A DNA stretch of 64,000 nt, taken from NCBI GenBank assembly GCA_963070105.1, contig OY718806.1, positions 5,601,865-5,665,864 of the forward strand, read 5' to 3'. Made by a program: the position numbers and the translations under genes. The stretch comes from Litomosoides sigmodontis (lineage: Eukaryota; Nematoda; Chromadorea; Rhabditida; Onchocercidae). Shown here in pieces: positions 1 through 12,412 of the stretch. The notes beneath the pieces are model-generated. The model saw only the letters and a program-made list of their open reading frames with translations. It did not search any database and was not told the origin of the DNA. Position 1 is the stretch's first letter; each line of letters opens with the position of its first letter.

Positions 1-21
1 GGTCGTTAAGAGACATCTGAG

Positions 22-258
22 CTAAAAAGCACGCAGCACGACACGCACTACCAGCCAGCACTTGGCCCTCCTCTCCACGTTGCTTTCAGCTACATTGGAG
101 CGCCGGGGAAGATTGACCTTCGCGTATCTCACAATACACTCATTCATTTCACGCCTTATTTCTTCTTGTGAATCTTTCAGTTCATAATGACAGACAGTTA
201 TCGAAGTGGGATGAGATGAAGAAGATGCAAAACATTTTGTGGAAGGATCATTGTGCAT
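22..258 (-). CDS. Possible small ORF or first exon, 78 aa, unrecognised
   Basis: Reading leftwards from an ATG at 258, an open frame of 78 codons ends in TAG at 22-24. The second half uses mixed, less AT-biased codons and gives a charged stretch (KDSQEEIRREMNE, then LPRRSN and VERRAK), unlike the low-complexity chance ORFs around it. It could be a single-exon gene, or a first exon that splices leftwards out of the window; a GTGAGA after codon 47 would serve as a phase-0 donor. No domain is recognised. The coding call rests only on codon texture. Confidence 0.22.
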   Translation of the reverse strand: MHNDPSTKCFASSSSHPTSITVCHYELKDSQEEIRREMNECIVRYAKVNLPRRSNVAESNVERRAKCWLVVRVVLRAF

Positions 259-780
259 GCACACTGTCAGCACGCCTTCTTCTCATGTTAGCAATATCAA
301 TAAGAAGCATTACTGTGTCCAGGCAACAGCAACATATTAAAACTAACATGGACGCGCAAGGTCAGATAGGCTGTGCTACAGTGCACCCGATGTATGACCC
401 CTCCTCAGTTCACGACCTCTGCTATCCATTCTCATCACTCATGACAGCAAGGTTATTGGGCGGATCTGACTTTTCCAGTAATAGATCATATCAGCACACT
501 TTTGTTCAACTTCTATTCCTGTCAGATGCCTCGTCTTATGCTGTTTACTTGTAACAATTTTGCCTGTGGGCAGTGTGTGCGGAAAGGTAGACTTAATTAA
601 AACTAAATTCAACTCTGTTTCTGCCATTCATAATATCCTTCTGTGAGTTTTGATTCAGGCTTATTTTTAATCTGAATTACAAGTGTTATCAGTGGTATCC
701 GTATAAGTGGTTTTTTCCTCTCAACCTTGTGTAAGTTCCGTAAACAAAACGGTACAGGAGATCGACATGCCACGGGGATG

Positions 781-824
781 ATATATGTATGTATGTATGT
801 ATGTATGTACATACATACATATAC
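781..824. repeat. (ATGT)n followed by (ACAT)n, self-complementary
   Basis: About seven ATGT units run straight into about four ACAT units. The tract is therefore an imperfect inverted repeat that could fold into a hairpin, flanked by ATAT on both sides. It is a simple-sequence repeat with no gene overlapping it. Confidence 0.85.
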
Positions 825-2241
825 GGACCCTAAGCACACAATTACGGAAGATTGGAAGTGAAAGCATAAGGAACGAAATGAAATGAATCGTGTTTGCCGA
901 ATGAGGGTGAATCGAGTGACTGGTACGATCGGTACTGGGAGGGAGTGCGAATGTGCGGTCAAGGGTCAAGCTTCCTCTGTCTGCCCTGTGCCCTCTCATC
1001 TTCACCCTCTTTCATCTCATCCTCACTCACTGACACCACCGATGACACTACAGCTCCAGCACAAACTTACACCTTTGAAATTTGCTGATTGCAAATTGTT
1101 TGGCTGAGAAGCCGACTTCATTTATTTTACTGAACATTTAACCTTAACAAAGAGATCTTTTCGAAAATCTTACCCCTGTAATCTGTACAGGTTCGTAATA
1201 TTTAGTATAACTTTAAGGTGTTTGATTGACGCACGGGTCAATAACGCTTCTAGTTAGATATTTATCTCCCAGTATGTTCCTTGAAAAACCAAATGGCACG
1301 ATTAGATAACCACTGATCAGGTGGTCTGAGACAGCGAGTATTTTGTTTGAGATTCTATCGGTGTGAAGTAAAAAAGCTTGAAATATTGGAAATGCTAATT
1401 TTCATCCTTAATATAATGGAGAACTAATTCAAATTACGGTTCAAGCCCTCGTATTCGTCATTTTTTACAACTCCAACACTTTCATGCGTTTATCCCAGAT
1501 GTGCTGTTTTTGCTTGTTACAGTCGAGATTTTCCAGCTTGATAAGAAATATAGCTTCGGATTAAACGTTTGCAATCAGAGATTTTTCCCATGATTTCCTC
1601 TCATCTTATTATTTCAACAACGCCCTTCCATTCGGGGCAATTTGCAATTCTGTATGTGGCTAATAAGAACTCCTCTAGGAGTTAAAAAATAAAATTATAT
1701 TAGGTCTGCTGTTAGCGATATCGGCACTTCGAGGGAATAGTTCTTAGGTGGAGTATAAATATGATAATGTTAAAACCATATCGGCATTAAAAAAGAGCTG
1801 TCTGCTAACGGTCATTTAACTGTTCTTGAAAAAGTACTATGAGAGAACATGACATTACCAGAAAGAGCATCCTATAACTAATAATGCGTGTTGAACAGCT
1901 GTTTTAATGAATTCTGGCTATTATGGGAAATTCTCCGATTTGTTTTACTTCTCTGCACAAAGCAGCGGAAAGTCGTGATTGCTCTCGTAGCTTGTTTTAC
2001 CTAATAATTGATGGTGTTTAGGCCATTTGAAGGTGTTAAATTAGCTGCAGACCTCGGTTAAATGCTCGTTTTATTGCTTTGGAAGGTAGATTTATGAAAA
2101 ACTGCTACTACCAAAACTCATATATTTAATAAGCATTGGAAATTCAGTTGGATGAACATTTAACTACAAGCAGCGATAGTCAAGCATTTTATGCCTTTTT
2201 CTGAATAATTTTATTCAAAATTATTTGAGAAAGGGTTTCAG

Positions 2242-3135
2242 ACCCTTGGTGGAATTACTGCACCGAATTCTTCAAGCGCAGAACCATTATTATCACCAAC
2301 AACATCATCACCGTCGCGAAACTCCGAAACGTCGACCGTCGATACTGGCGCTTCAATTGGTTTACTGAGACCCTACCAAAAGGTTATTAAGCTATGAAAT
2401 AGTGTAAGCCAGTTTGTCTTTCTTTCATAATAATGATGATATCTAAACTTCCACAACCATCTCATACGCAAAATTTTAAATGCAACAGTATTTTAGAGTG
2501 ATAGTACAATACCGTTAGCAAGTGCATTCAGTGCAAGAACAACCATTACCCCAGATCAGTTACAACCTCCTGGTGTACCGGTCACTGCCTTCAGTCCACT
2601 ACTGACCCCCGCAATGATGGCTGCACAAATTGGCCTACTTAGTACTCCAAATACTCTTCTTTCAATGATGCAGGTCTCTTTTTGCACAAACTTTTTTTCC
2701 TTCTTTAACATCGAATTTTTTGAGCTGATTTCTGTGTTAATGAGAAATTACTTTGCTTAAAGAGTTTCAAATTTCCAACAAATTTAGCTGTGAAAGTCTC
2801 AAGATTATTATCTGCGACCACACTGAACTTGTAATAAGTCTGAAGTGAGCCAAAAATTCCTCCTAAATATTTATTCACACACGTTATGTAACTCAAATAA
2901 AAATAGGGAGTGCGTCTCTAGGGAATTAATATTCGACTATGACTAAGTGGGACTGACAGAAGTAGCAATTAGCGGAAGATCGTTGGTGCTGTATGCTAGA
3001 AAATGTTGCAAATTTTCTGGAATTTAGGCAGCAACTGCGCAAAATTCCTTGATACATCATGAGCGTTGCAATGAGAGGAACGGTCAAATAGTTCCAACAA
3101 TGTTGCATCAATTATCCGCACTACACAGCAATCAG
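2242..3135 (+). CDS. Three internal exons of a Ser/Pro/Thr-rich protein (partial)
   Basis: I do not recognise the protein, but three exons chain in phase 0. These are 2242-2382 (47 codons, acceptor GGTTTCAG, donor AAG/GTTATT), 2497-2673 (59 codons, acceptor ATTTTAG, donor CAG/GTCTCT) and 3028-3135 (36 codons, acceptor AATTTAG, donor CAG/GTTCGT). The 142 residues are low-complexity. Exon 1 is Ser/Thr/Pro-rich (LLSPTTSSPSRNSETS). Exon 2 carries TPDQLQPPGVPVTAFSPLL and a Met/Ala/Leu run (PAMMAAQIGLL, NTLLSMMQ). Exon 3 has a Gln/His/Leu character (IVPTMLHQLSALHSNQ). Such composition is typical of the disordered part of a transcription factor or RNA-binding protein, which is inference. The start must lie to the left. 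If the last donor is unused, the frame runs to a stop at 3241-3243; otherwise the 3' end is not found. Confidence 0.55.
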
Positions 3136-3297
3136 GTTCGTTTTCTGCACTGCAATTATTTCAGAAATATTAGATTGATGATAAGTGATCTCCCTTCGGT
3201 ATTTTGCTGCATGCTCGCCGGTTTTCTTATACGAAATGTTTAATACAGCAATTTTCCGATTTTAATAAATGCCCATACTTTCCAAATATATAAGCTT

Positions 3298-3483
3298 TTA
3301 TGATTGGCGGAAAATTTGGGTGATGAGAATGGCAAAGTGATGCATTTGTGCATGTAGGGAGAGTGTTAGATTTCCGAGACGAAAAAGTGCGAATGTTTCG
3401 GAGGAACTGACCTGTTTCAGTAACTGAAGAACAAACAACCCAAGTAGAAAATAACTTACTAAGCTAACTACCATCTCCTTCAT
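3298..3483 (-). CDS. Possible small secreted or membrane peptide, up to 61 aa
   Basis: An ATG near 3483 opens a frame beginning MKEMVVSLVSYFLLGLFVLQ, which resembles a signal peptide or single membrane segment. It continues to a stop at 3298-3300. A perfect GTAAGT lies after codon 8, so this could instead be a first exon whose partner I did not find. There is no family match and no neighbour that helps. It is antisense to the 3' flank of the exon chain at 2242-3135. Confidence 0.25.
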   Translation of the reverse strand: MKEMVVSLVSYFLLGLFVLQLLKQVSSSETFALFRLGNLTLSLHAQMHHFAILITQIFRQS

Positions 3484-5040
3484 CTTAAGTGCATTTCTTT
3501 GTTACCAGTTAATTTCACCACTGTAAGAAACTTTTGAAAGTTCTCGTATGAAAAATATTTGGGGCAAGAGACAGAAGGAATGATGTCAAATCAGTGAAAG
3601 CTACGGCGACAAAGGGTTAGTGAAAAAAGAATGGAAATATTCGAGGGAGTCCACACGTGACTTTCTTTCACAAAAGGGAAATAAATTAATCTGGCTAGCT
3701 TTTGCTTCTTCTAAATTTGTTAGGTAAGCGTTCTAAAATCTAATGAATTGTACATCTACCTTTTAAACATTCCACGAAGAGTTATCTAAACAGGGAATGG
3801 CATGAGCGGCTTAGAAGTTTTCAACCGCCACACCACCTCGCTGAAATTTTTTAGCTTTTCACTCGTCTGTCGAAGTTTAACACAGGTACACATCATGCTT
3901 TTGCAGTGAAGCTTGTTATTATTCTGCAAGCCACCCAGGAGGTTTCGTTGAAATTCAGTACGGTCTTTGCATTTCTTCCACATCTGTTTACACGCTTCCC
4001 GATGGAGCGAAATTCCCAGTGTTTCGCTTGAAAAGAACCGATTTAGACTGGCACACCACTTTATGAGAGATTATTGGAATCTACATGCAGAAAAGTTTTT
4101 CTAAAGTTATGTCATGGTTAATCTAACTGATTGCAGTTTAATAGAGCTTTTAGTTAATTAACTTTTAGATACTGCAGTGAAAAGCAGAACACCGCGTAAT
4201 AATGAGCCGAGGGAATGACATTCAAGCAGTTAGATTATTGTGTTATAGTAAACGGCAAACACAGCAGTAATTTAAGAGTTCAGGCTGATGCCACGTATCC
4301 ATTGTTGTGAGAGAGAATAATTATTCGTCTGGCAGGAAATTTACAATTCGGACTAACGTACTTGTTGAAGGTGATGCATTTCCGATTAAGCTTGATGAAA
4401 GCGAAACGCCCCTATAGTTTAATATCCAGCGATGGGAATATGAATGACATATGTGGGAAGTACGATTTAACACCGAATAAAGAGAAATCATTTGAAATTG
4501 TATCAAAGTGGTTGAAGGCCTCACAAAGTATGATGCTAACAAACGGGAGAGGATAGTAACTGAGGTATATTGCTTGAGAGTATGAACATCAGCGCATTTC
4601 ACTGGTCAGTTGCAGTAGAGCTGCTCTTTACAGATGGAGTAGTTTGCAGTAACCCAATCCCGTAAACAATGATTGTACGCAAATCGCTTTAGTCATTTGA
4701 ATGTCGAACATTGTTCATCCGTTCATGTTTTCGTGAGATTTGAGAAATGAAATGAGCGCTGTTGCCATGCATGTAGCCGTTGCCCTTTGCAGAAGGTCAC
4801 TGCACCTCAACAGACTTACTACTGTCCTCCAAAGTAGGCTTAATCTGTTCACTTTGCTCACAGCATGCACGTCGTACGCCTATATAATCACCGTCCTTCC
4901 GAACTCACATCAGCGTGGGGAGAACATAGGAGGGTTGACGGAAGAGGGGTGGGGAGAAAAGAGGAATAAACAACGGCCAGCGGACCTCTGTATGCAATTC
5001 ACTATTTCAACTCTGCGGACAAATGACAAACGATAGTTGG

Positions 5041-5083
5041 GACGGCTGGCTGGCTGGCTGGCTGCTGCTGCTGCTGCTGCCGT
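5041..5083. repeat. (GGCT)n then (GCT)n microsatellite
   Basis: About four GGCT units are followed by about five GCT units, in a locally GC-richer patch. A separate (AGG)n purine run lies at 5338-5356. No coding exon is supported across it. Confidence 0.8.
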
Positions 5084-7537
5084 TGCAACGACTGCTGTTG
5101 CTACGATGCAGCCCTCTCTCCTCCTTCTTCACACTGGCAGCTTGTACACTAAAGCAGTAGTAGTGTGAGTGTTGGTTGCCTGTTGAAGGATAGCCGTAAG
5201 TTGTAGGAGAGGCTACGTGTCCTCTCGCAGATGAACCCATCGTCTGCGTCACTCATCCCCTCACCACTTTCCAGTATTTGTAGCAACTGATTCATTCATC
5301 GTCACTTGGATGAGGAGAGTGAAAGAGAAGGAAAAGGAAGAGGAGGAGGAGGAGAAAGAATGCGGTGAGAGAGGTCGGATGTGATTTCTGTTGTGCATCC
5401 AGTCTATCTATCTCTAGACAGACTTGTCGGGTAAAGTGTTGCGCTTTTCTCGGAGGTCACGACCTCAGGAATGAACCGCTTTTTTGTTCTCATATCGTTT
5501 AATAATAAGCAATGCACGATAGATGACAATGCAGCACATTCACTGCAGCACACCTCCCCTCTATAACTAGCTAACTCTTTGTTGATCAATAATTTTAGCG
5601 TGGTTTGCTAAAGAAACGAAGCATCATTGCTGCATGGCTTTATTGCTTGGAAGATGATGTACTTTGAGAGCTTGTGCATTAGTCATCTCATTTCACTGAG
5701 ATTTCTCCCCGAACATACTAAAGCAGCTAGAGGAAGTGAAGCACTTTGTGAGGCGATGGCTTCTTGTGGTATTAGCGGAGTGACAAGGAGCTTCCGCGGG
5801 GCTACTTTCTCACTGCAAATAGATTCATGGAAAAATTATACAAAATAAATTGAATAGGTGCATGGGGTCATAGACCTCAATTTCAAATGACTTCACTGAC
5901 TGTGCGAGGTCGTCGGGGCATCATCGCCGGATGATTTTCGTGCATTTGAGGTCGAAGACAGCTACTGAACTCTGTCAACTGTCCCTTGAACCCTTCCTTC
6001 CTACCGTCTCCTTCACCTATCTATACTAATTCCTTTCAACTCTCCCTCTCCCTCTCTCTCTATTCTCTGCTTTCGCATCATTCTTACTATGTGGACAAGC
6101 TGTCGCACGCTCCTCCACAGTTCCCTTGCAAAAATTAGGACCTTCTTAACTCATCTCGTGAACCTCTTTTTACGAGTAGTGCTGACTATCAACAATAAAG
6201 TAGTGTTTTGTTGTGGCGATTCATTCCATTCATCTACCAATTTCAGTAGGTTTCATGGGTGGATGCGTATCTCGCAACGCTCCAAAAATTTTTCTGTATT
6301 TTTTCACATTTTCATTGCTGCTCAACTTGGCTTTCTTGAAGAGAATCGTCAATCTCTGCATAATACTGCTTGTATTAAAGGAGCACTGGAAGTGTTTACA
6401 TCATCATACTCCGTTAATTTTGACCTTGATGAAGTAGAGAGATATGAAGAAGAGAAGAGAGAGTCTCACTACTGAATGCTGTAAAAGCTCGGTGTGAGTG
6501 CAAAAAATTCTGATACGTATTTGTTGGTTGAGATAGGCACAGCACCAATCAGATATATACATACTTAGGTGTCGGACAAGATTTTGAATGGTTTATCGAA
6601 AGCATTTGAAAGGAACAAGAACGTAGTTTAGTTTGAGTCATTACTTGATACAACTCTTCCCCAACACGTAACTGAGGTAATAACTGCGGGCAGTTCAATT
6701 AACAAATCAATTAAACAGGTAGGGTCGATCGTTGGATACATGCTCCTACTTCATGTTGGCAACTGTAATGTGTTCCGTACCATCTGCAGGCGAACAAGAA
6801 GTGTTCATCTGAATTTCGAGTTAAAAAGCAGCAGAGATATTGGTTGTTCACATACTTCCTCTTCGTCCTAGAATGGAAATTGGCAAAATGCAAGATAACA
6901 AAGCAAGTAGAATGAAATTTGAAAGAAGTAAATATGAATTAAGAATGATGATGAGCTTAAGAACGGTGATGAATTGATAGTGGGTCAGTTTCAGCAACTC
7001 TCCAAATTCGTGCTGTTTTTTGGATTTGTATGGGATGTGTTATGATTGCTATTGAAATCTGTTGAGACAAGAGTAACTAATTGTTAGACTCATCTTTTGG
7101 CACACTCCTCAATCTCTGCTCCACGTTTGCCTACTGAATGTGAGGCTGTGGTCATGAAATTGCACAATAATGTAGAAATGAAAATGATGTCAAATGATGG
7201 CATTGATGAAAAATACAGGTGACTTGAAATATATTTTACGGCAGGTATGATTTAGTTGACAGACTCTTCCAGATAGGGGAGAAGAAGGCATGGAGTGGGG
7301 TAAGTGATTTGTTTATCGTTGGGCTCATGGGACCTTGTAACGGCGGAGATGTAACTAACTGTCAGCTAGCAACCACGGCGTTGATATCACACGCTCACTC
7401 ATTACAGCAACGTGCAGCAGTTAGCTACAGTTTGTAATGGTCACTCTGTTGCTGATCCTAATTACTCTAATAAATCGAGACTGAGCTGAAGAGAAGTTCA
7501 CTTGGCAGTGCACTGCTATTGCTATTGCTGCAACTGT

Positions 7538-7542
7538 TACTG

Positions 7543-7588
<46 letters not shown>

Positions 7589-7632
7589 TGTTGTTGCTGG
7601 TGCTGGTGCTGGTGCTGGTGCTGGTGCTGGTG
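7538..7632. repeat. CTG/TTG and CTGGTG repeat tract upstream of the receptor
   Basis: Imperfect CTA/CTG/TTG triplets run into about nine pure CTG units. They are followed by TTG units and then about six copies of the hexamer CTGGTG. The tract ends about 430 bases before the receptor ATG, so it falls in the putative 5' flank or untranslated leader. The multiple-of-three unit keeps one frame open, which explains the open reading across it. Confidence 0.85.
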
Positions 7633-8058
7633 ATGCCGTACAGTTAATAGTTGCTTCCTTTCAAAAACAACGTACGTATTTCAATAACCAGTTGTGTGCA
7701 ACAACTCCATCCGTATGCTTCCCGCAGCTCTGCAGAGGCGCGTTGCGAGAGGAGGGGAGAGAGTTGTTGACAGCCAGTTATCGATCCTGGTTGACCTTTC
7801 ATCGGATTTTATGTGAATAAAGCATGCAAAATTGAATCGATCAAGTAGCCTTAGTCACTTTGCTAACAGAGCCGCTAGTAGCTTGTCAGTTGCAGCTGCC
7901 TACGGCGGCTATTCCGATGACTTGGGGTCATTCATTACACGAACGAACACATGGACTATCAAAGAGCGTGCAATTTGGAACCGTTCTAGGATTTTTTTCG
8001 TATTTGTACTGAATATGATTTACCAATCTTATTATTAGCCGCATGGATGTTTTAGCTG

Positions 8059-11000
8059 ATGGCAGCCGCAGCGTCAGTTCATCATTCAACGGCTGCAGGT
8101 AATGTATCGCGTAGCGGCAGTGCATCGTCACCTCACTGCACGACGAGTGCATCAACAGCTGTTCGGGATATCTGTGTTGAATTGTGTGTCGTATGCGGCG
8201 ACAAGGCATCTGGAAGGCATTACGGTGCTGTGAGCTGTGAAGGATGTAAAGGATTTTTCAAACGCAGTATAAGGAAACAGGTACTTCTTCATTGCACATT
8301 TACTAAGATTCAATATCGCTCGAATGACAAATGTACCAGTCGATCAATTTATCTTTGATTTAATTAATGATCCAGAAGGTTGCAAAATTTGTCTGTTTCC
8401 TTCTTTTTTGCAAAAAAAGATTCAGATGTCGCGCCTATCAGTTTTGCAATTTATAGCATATACGTAGAATGAAATCTCCGTGTTACCAATTATGGATAAG
8501 AATTTCTGTAGATATCAACCAAACCGTCAGTCTCCATTTTTGCTGCAGTCTAATTCATTAATCTTCGTTTCCTACATATTGATTAAAGCATTTATTGTGG
8601 ATGCCAAGTTTTATGCTTTCCTCGACCAACTGAAATAGTTATAGCTAGCTATAAATTATCCACTGCTTTTAGACTTAAAGTCAAGTGATTCCAGATAGGA
8701 TATGTGTGTCGCGGAACAAAGGATTGTCCAGTGACAAAGTTTCATCGCAATCGATGTCAGTATTGTCGTTTGCGGAAATGTCTTACTATGGGGATGCGAA
8801 GCGAGTGTTAGTTGCTATTTAGTGATACTTGTAACTGATATTGAAGGCTCTCAAGAAAATGCTGTAAAATGACGAGTGATCGATCATCCATCTTCCACCA
8901 CCTACAGAGTGGCTGAAATCAATGACTAACATTGTATTAAGAAGCTAGAAATAGTTTGGCTGAGAGTTATTCTGATTACAGGTAACTGAGCAGTACTTCT
9001 GAATATTTTGACTCTATAGCAATTGGGATTTGTGAAGAATCCACCGACTTGAATGTTTTGTGTTACCAGTTAATTACAATTAGGAAATATATTTATTGAT
9101 ATTGACAGCTTGAAATCGATTAAATAGCAGTTTTATTAATTTTATTTTTGAAGCTGTGCAAGCGGAAAGACGACCTGTCGGTTCAACATTGAATAACGAG
9201 GCAGCACCAACAATGGTCGCGACAACATCATCTGCTTCACTTAGGCCAGAAGCTTTAAAGGTGTGTTTATCCTTTTTCCTTCAGGCATTTGCTTAGTATC
9301 AGTGAATTCAGAATTTTAATATGCAGATATCTTCATATTTTTTAGTGGTGTAAAATTCGAACTGCGAAAATTGTCATCTGAAATTTACATGTTCTTGAGA
9401 TTGTTGAGTGTATTCGTGCTTACAGACTCCTCCAACTGTGAAACAAGAAAATGCTTTCATGAATGGCTTGCTGGCAATCGTAAGAAATGAGGTGGCAAAC
9501 ACAGAGGTGATCTTCAAATGTAAATAATGAAACCTTAGATTAATCAAGTCAACTTTAGTTGTGAGGTTTTAAAATCTTTTCCAGCATATCTTTTTGAGCA
9601 TATCTATTTATAATTGCAGCTGAAGCAAGAATCGGATGAGACAAAAAATTCAGAAGCAATTGATATATCACCAACTAGTCCATTGTCTGTGGTTCAACCC
9701 ACTCCATTTAGCCCGGGACTTCAGACTTCAATAGCAAATGAGGTTGGTTTACAGATTGTTTTATGTATTCATTAAAAAAATAATATCTTTTTGGATTCAG
9801 ATGTCATGAATTCTTACGATCACAAATGTCTTGCGAAAAAAGTGCGTGGAATTGATTTGCTAACAAACTATTTTGGAGATTTGTGATTTCGTTTTTTTTG
9901 CTCATCACTGTGATATAATTTATTGTTTGTCATGCAGGAAAAATTTGGTAGAGAAGATGATGAAACTACAGGAGCTCTTCTTCGGGCACCTCTATCTGCA
10001 TCACCCTCATCCAGTGGTGCAAGTTCATCGTTGATTGAAGATGGCTCTCTATTGAATCCTGAGGTGACTTTTATGATTACTTTCCCAAAAAAATTGTCAA
10101 ATTTCATGAGACTGTCGGTCGCCCTTATCGCTCCTTGTAGTTTCTAGCTTCTTGAAATGATTAACAGTGGGAACATCTTTTAATTTTAATGGTTAACAAA
10201 ATTTAAGGGGAAATAAAAAAAGAGATTAGAGTTTTTTGCTTCCATGTCATAGTTTAATTGGTTAAAAGAGTTTTAATTCCTCCGAATTTTACGTAAAATA
10301 AATCTATAAAATGTATGTATGAATTGATTTTAAGGATTTTTCTTTGCATTTGAATTTATAGCGAGCAAAGTTCGAATTACCAGTGCCACAACCAATGCCT
10401 AGTGAATTAAATATACAGTTTATCTGTGAAACGGCCTCCAGGCTTTTATTTCTCTCCGTCCACTGGATGAAGAATTTTAAAGCAATCAGTTCCAAGTAAG
10501 TATTGGGATTTATGTTTTTCCTTCGCAAAATGAATTATGCTTGTCTCCTAGCTATTTTCTTACTGATTTTTTTTATAAATCATGCTATTCTGTAAGAGAA
10601 GTATAAGAGATTGATCGAGCCCTCTAGGCGTTAGTAAAACATTTGATTATCTCTGAAATATAGTCAAGTGAATAGCTAGCTCTGTAATTATATGAAGAGT
10701 TTCATCTGAATCAAAGGGAGTGACATTGTTAATATATTCCATTTTCCGAAAGAGTCGGATCACACAACACCGTTTCGATCTGGTCTCAGGCAGACGTCAA
10801 AGCTGTAGGGAGAGTGAACACTTAACGAAGGTTTGAGAGAATAAGGAGGGTAAGAAGAGCTTAGCCATTACCATTTCATGTTATATGAATACATTTATGG
10901 TTACATTTCAATGAGTGCTCCAATAGATTCCGCTGATTTAAAAGTAATTATGGAAATATTAAAAGTTTGCGTAGTTGTCATCCACAACTCTCTCTATTCA

Positions 11001-12412
11001 TTAATTAATTGGTGGTCATTATTGGCAAAGAAAAAAGGCGTCTAGTGAAAGAGTTCTCTAGCCCACCCACCTTTACGAGCTGGTATAGCTTAAATCAGAT
11101 ATTTCGTCTTTAACTCTTTTTAATAGGCATATATTTAGTTCATAATATTTACCATAGCGTCATTAATTTTAATCAACAATTGCGGTGCAATTCATTGGTG
11201 AGATTTATGTATCTTTCTTTGATACTGTCAAGTTTATGTTACTCACTTCTTATTTTTGAACTTAATTTGATTAGTTTAAACAAATTTATATGAGAATCGG
11301 CCAAGAAGGTTAGTATTCTCAGAACTAGCTATGAACATTTTGGAAAGTGTTCAAACCTTTGAAGAACTAGGGAAATACTGCAACGCTGTGCTATATATTG
11401 CGCAGTATAGTGACTGCTCTATCGGTTGCATCTCATTTCAGTCCTGGCTGCCTTGAACAATTGATGAAATTAAAATGGTGTGATCTCTTCATACTTGGCT
11501 TAATGCAGTGTTCAAATCAGTTTTGTCTTTCAAACATGCTGGCCGCTATGAGCGCTCATTTAAGCGCCTGCTCACGAATAGGTATTTTTATAAACGTTGA
11601 TTACAACAGTGCATGTTTCAAATTCCTCCTGTTAACAATGCTTTTTTTTCAGGTCAACTGAAGACGGAACGGTTTGAAGAAGTGAATGAGCAGATTGGCT
11701 ATTTGTTTAAGCTCGTACAACGATTCGAAGAGCTGAAGCTATCATCCGTAGAATTTGCATATCTGAAATTAATCTCGTTTACAGCAAATGGTTTGCTAAT
11801 TGCTTTCGGTTGTCTAGTTGTAACGATCATTCTAATGATTTTCTTCAATCAAAAATAGGCCCATATTATCTGTGATATCACAAATCGATTTTTGGAGAGG
11901 GTGTTTAGCCGTTTCCGAATACATACCACCGTGAACATAATGCTTCACTTCATGGAAAGATTGTACAGTTTCAGGTAATTTTAGAAAGTGTAAGGGGATT
12001 GTAGCATTCATTTGCAGATCTCCCCAGTTCTTCAACAGACGCGAGTGTAAGGGCAGTACATGCACAAGCATTACAAGAACTGTATGAGCATATATTATCA
12101 TTGAGCGTTACGAACTGTGAGGATAGTGCGTCAGAAAATGACAATACTTCCGGAGTTGCAGCAGCTTCGACAGTGTACAATGCAATTGAACGTTACAGCC
12201 ACTTATTGCTGTTGTTACCAACGATGCGGTGGTTCAAGCAAGCTATACTGGTTGAACTGTTCTTCTCAGGTCTCATTGGCAGCTTATCAATCGAGACTGT
12301 CATGCCATTTATTTTAGCGATGGATGTCATGAATGTTTTTGATGGTACCACTGGTGGTGATTCATTGCCCGGTGCCCAGTCGCTCGCCAATATGTTTTGT
12401 AAAAATGATTGA
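8059..12412 (+). CDS. nhr-41: Nuclear hormone receptor, DHR78/TR2-TR4 type (NHR-41-like)
   Basis: This is a ligand-type nuclear receptor acting as a DNA-binding transcription factor in the nucleus. The 10 exons are 8059-8280, 8695-8806, 9154-9260, 9426-9506, 9620-9742, 9938-10063, 10362-10495, 11442-11581, 11653-11790 and 12018-12412. All phases agree, giving about 525 aa. The C4/C4 DNA-binding domain begins at Cys43-Cys46 ([20 protein letters not shown]) with P-box CEGCK. The second finger is completed by exon 2 ([19 protein letters not shown]) and followed by the T/A-box-like SVQAERRP. Exons 3-6 are a Ser/Thr/Pro-rich hinge. The ligand-binding domain starts in exon 7 ([17 protein letters not shown]), then [18 protein letters not shown] and [14 protein letters not shown]. 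These blocks are those of vertebrate TR2/TR4 and insect DHR78; C. elegans NHR-41 is the nematode member. The exon 9 donor (GTTTGC) is weak. An overlapping ATG at 8044 in another frame is ignored. Confidence 0.92.

Larger units (their letters stand above)
1..2241. other. Left edge, no firm gene
   Basis: Apart from one possible minus-strand ORF (22-258) this stretch holds no exon I can support. It contains an (ATGT)n/(ACAT)n tract at 781-824 and AT-rich sequence. Bases 900-1,060 are less AT-rich and C/T-rich. It is probably intron or upstream sequence of the + strand gene whose exons begin at 2242. Confidence 0.4.
3244..8058. other. Intergenic and upstream region of the nuclear receptor
   Basis: Apart from the small ORF at 3298-3483 I found no convincing exon here. 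The longer open frames (4740-5036, 6089-6475, 7832-8038) lack splice support and recognisable protein character. The stretch from 4,740 to 5,400 is richer in GC and carries (GGCT)n/(GCT)n and (AGG)n runs. CTG-type repeats lie at 7538-7632. It probably holds promoters and 5' untranslated exons of the receptor gene starting at 8059. Confidence 0.4.

Noticed and set aside
168..554. 128-codon + strand open frame
   Set aside because: No domain, low protein-like texture and no splice support; it overlaps a more coding-like minus-strand frame.
6089..6475. 128-codon + strand open frame
   Set aside because: Composition (runs of Phe, Ser, Leu) is that of AT/TC-rich non-coding DNA; no motif, no splice pairing.
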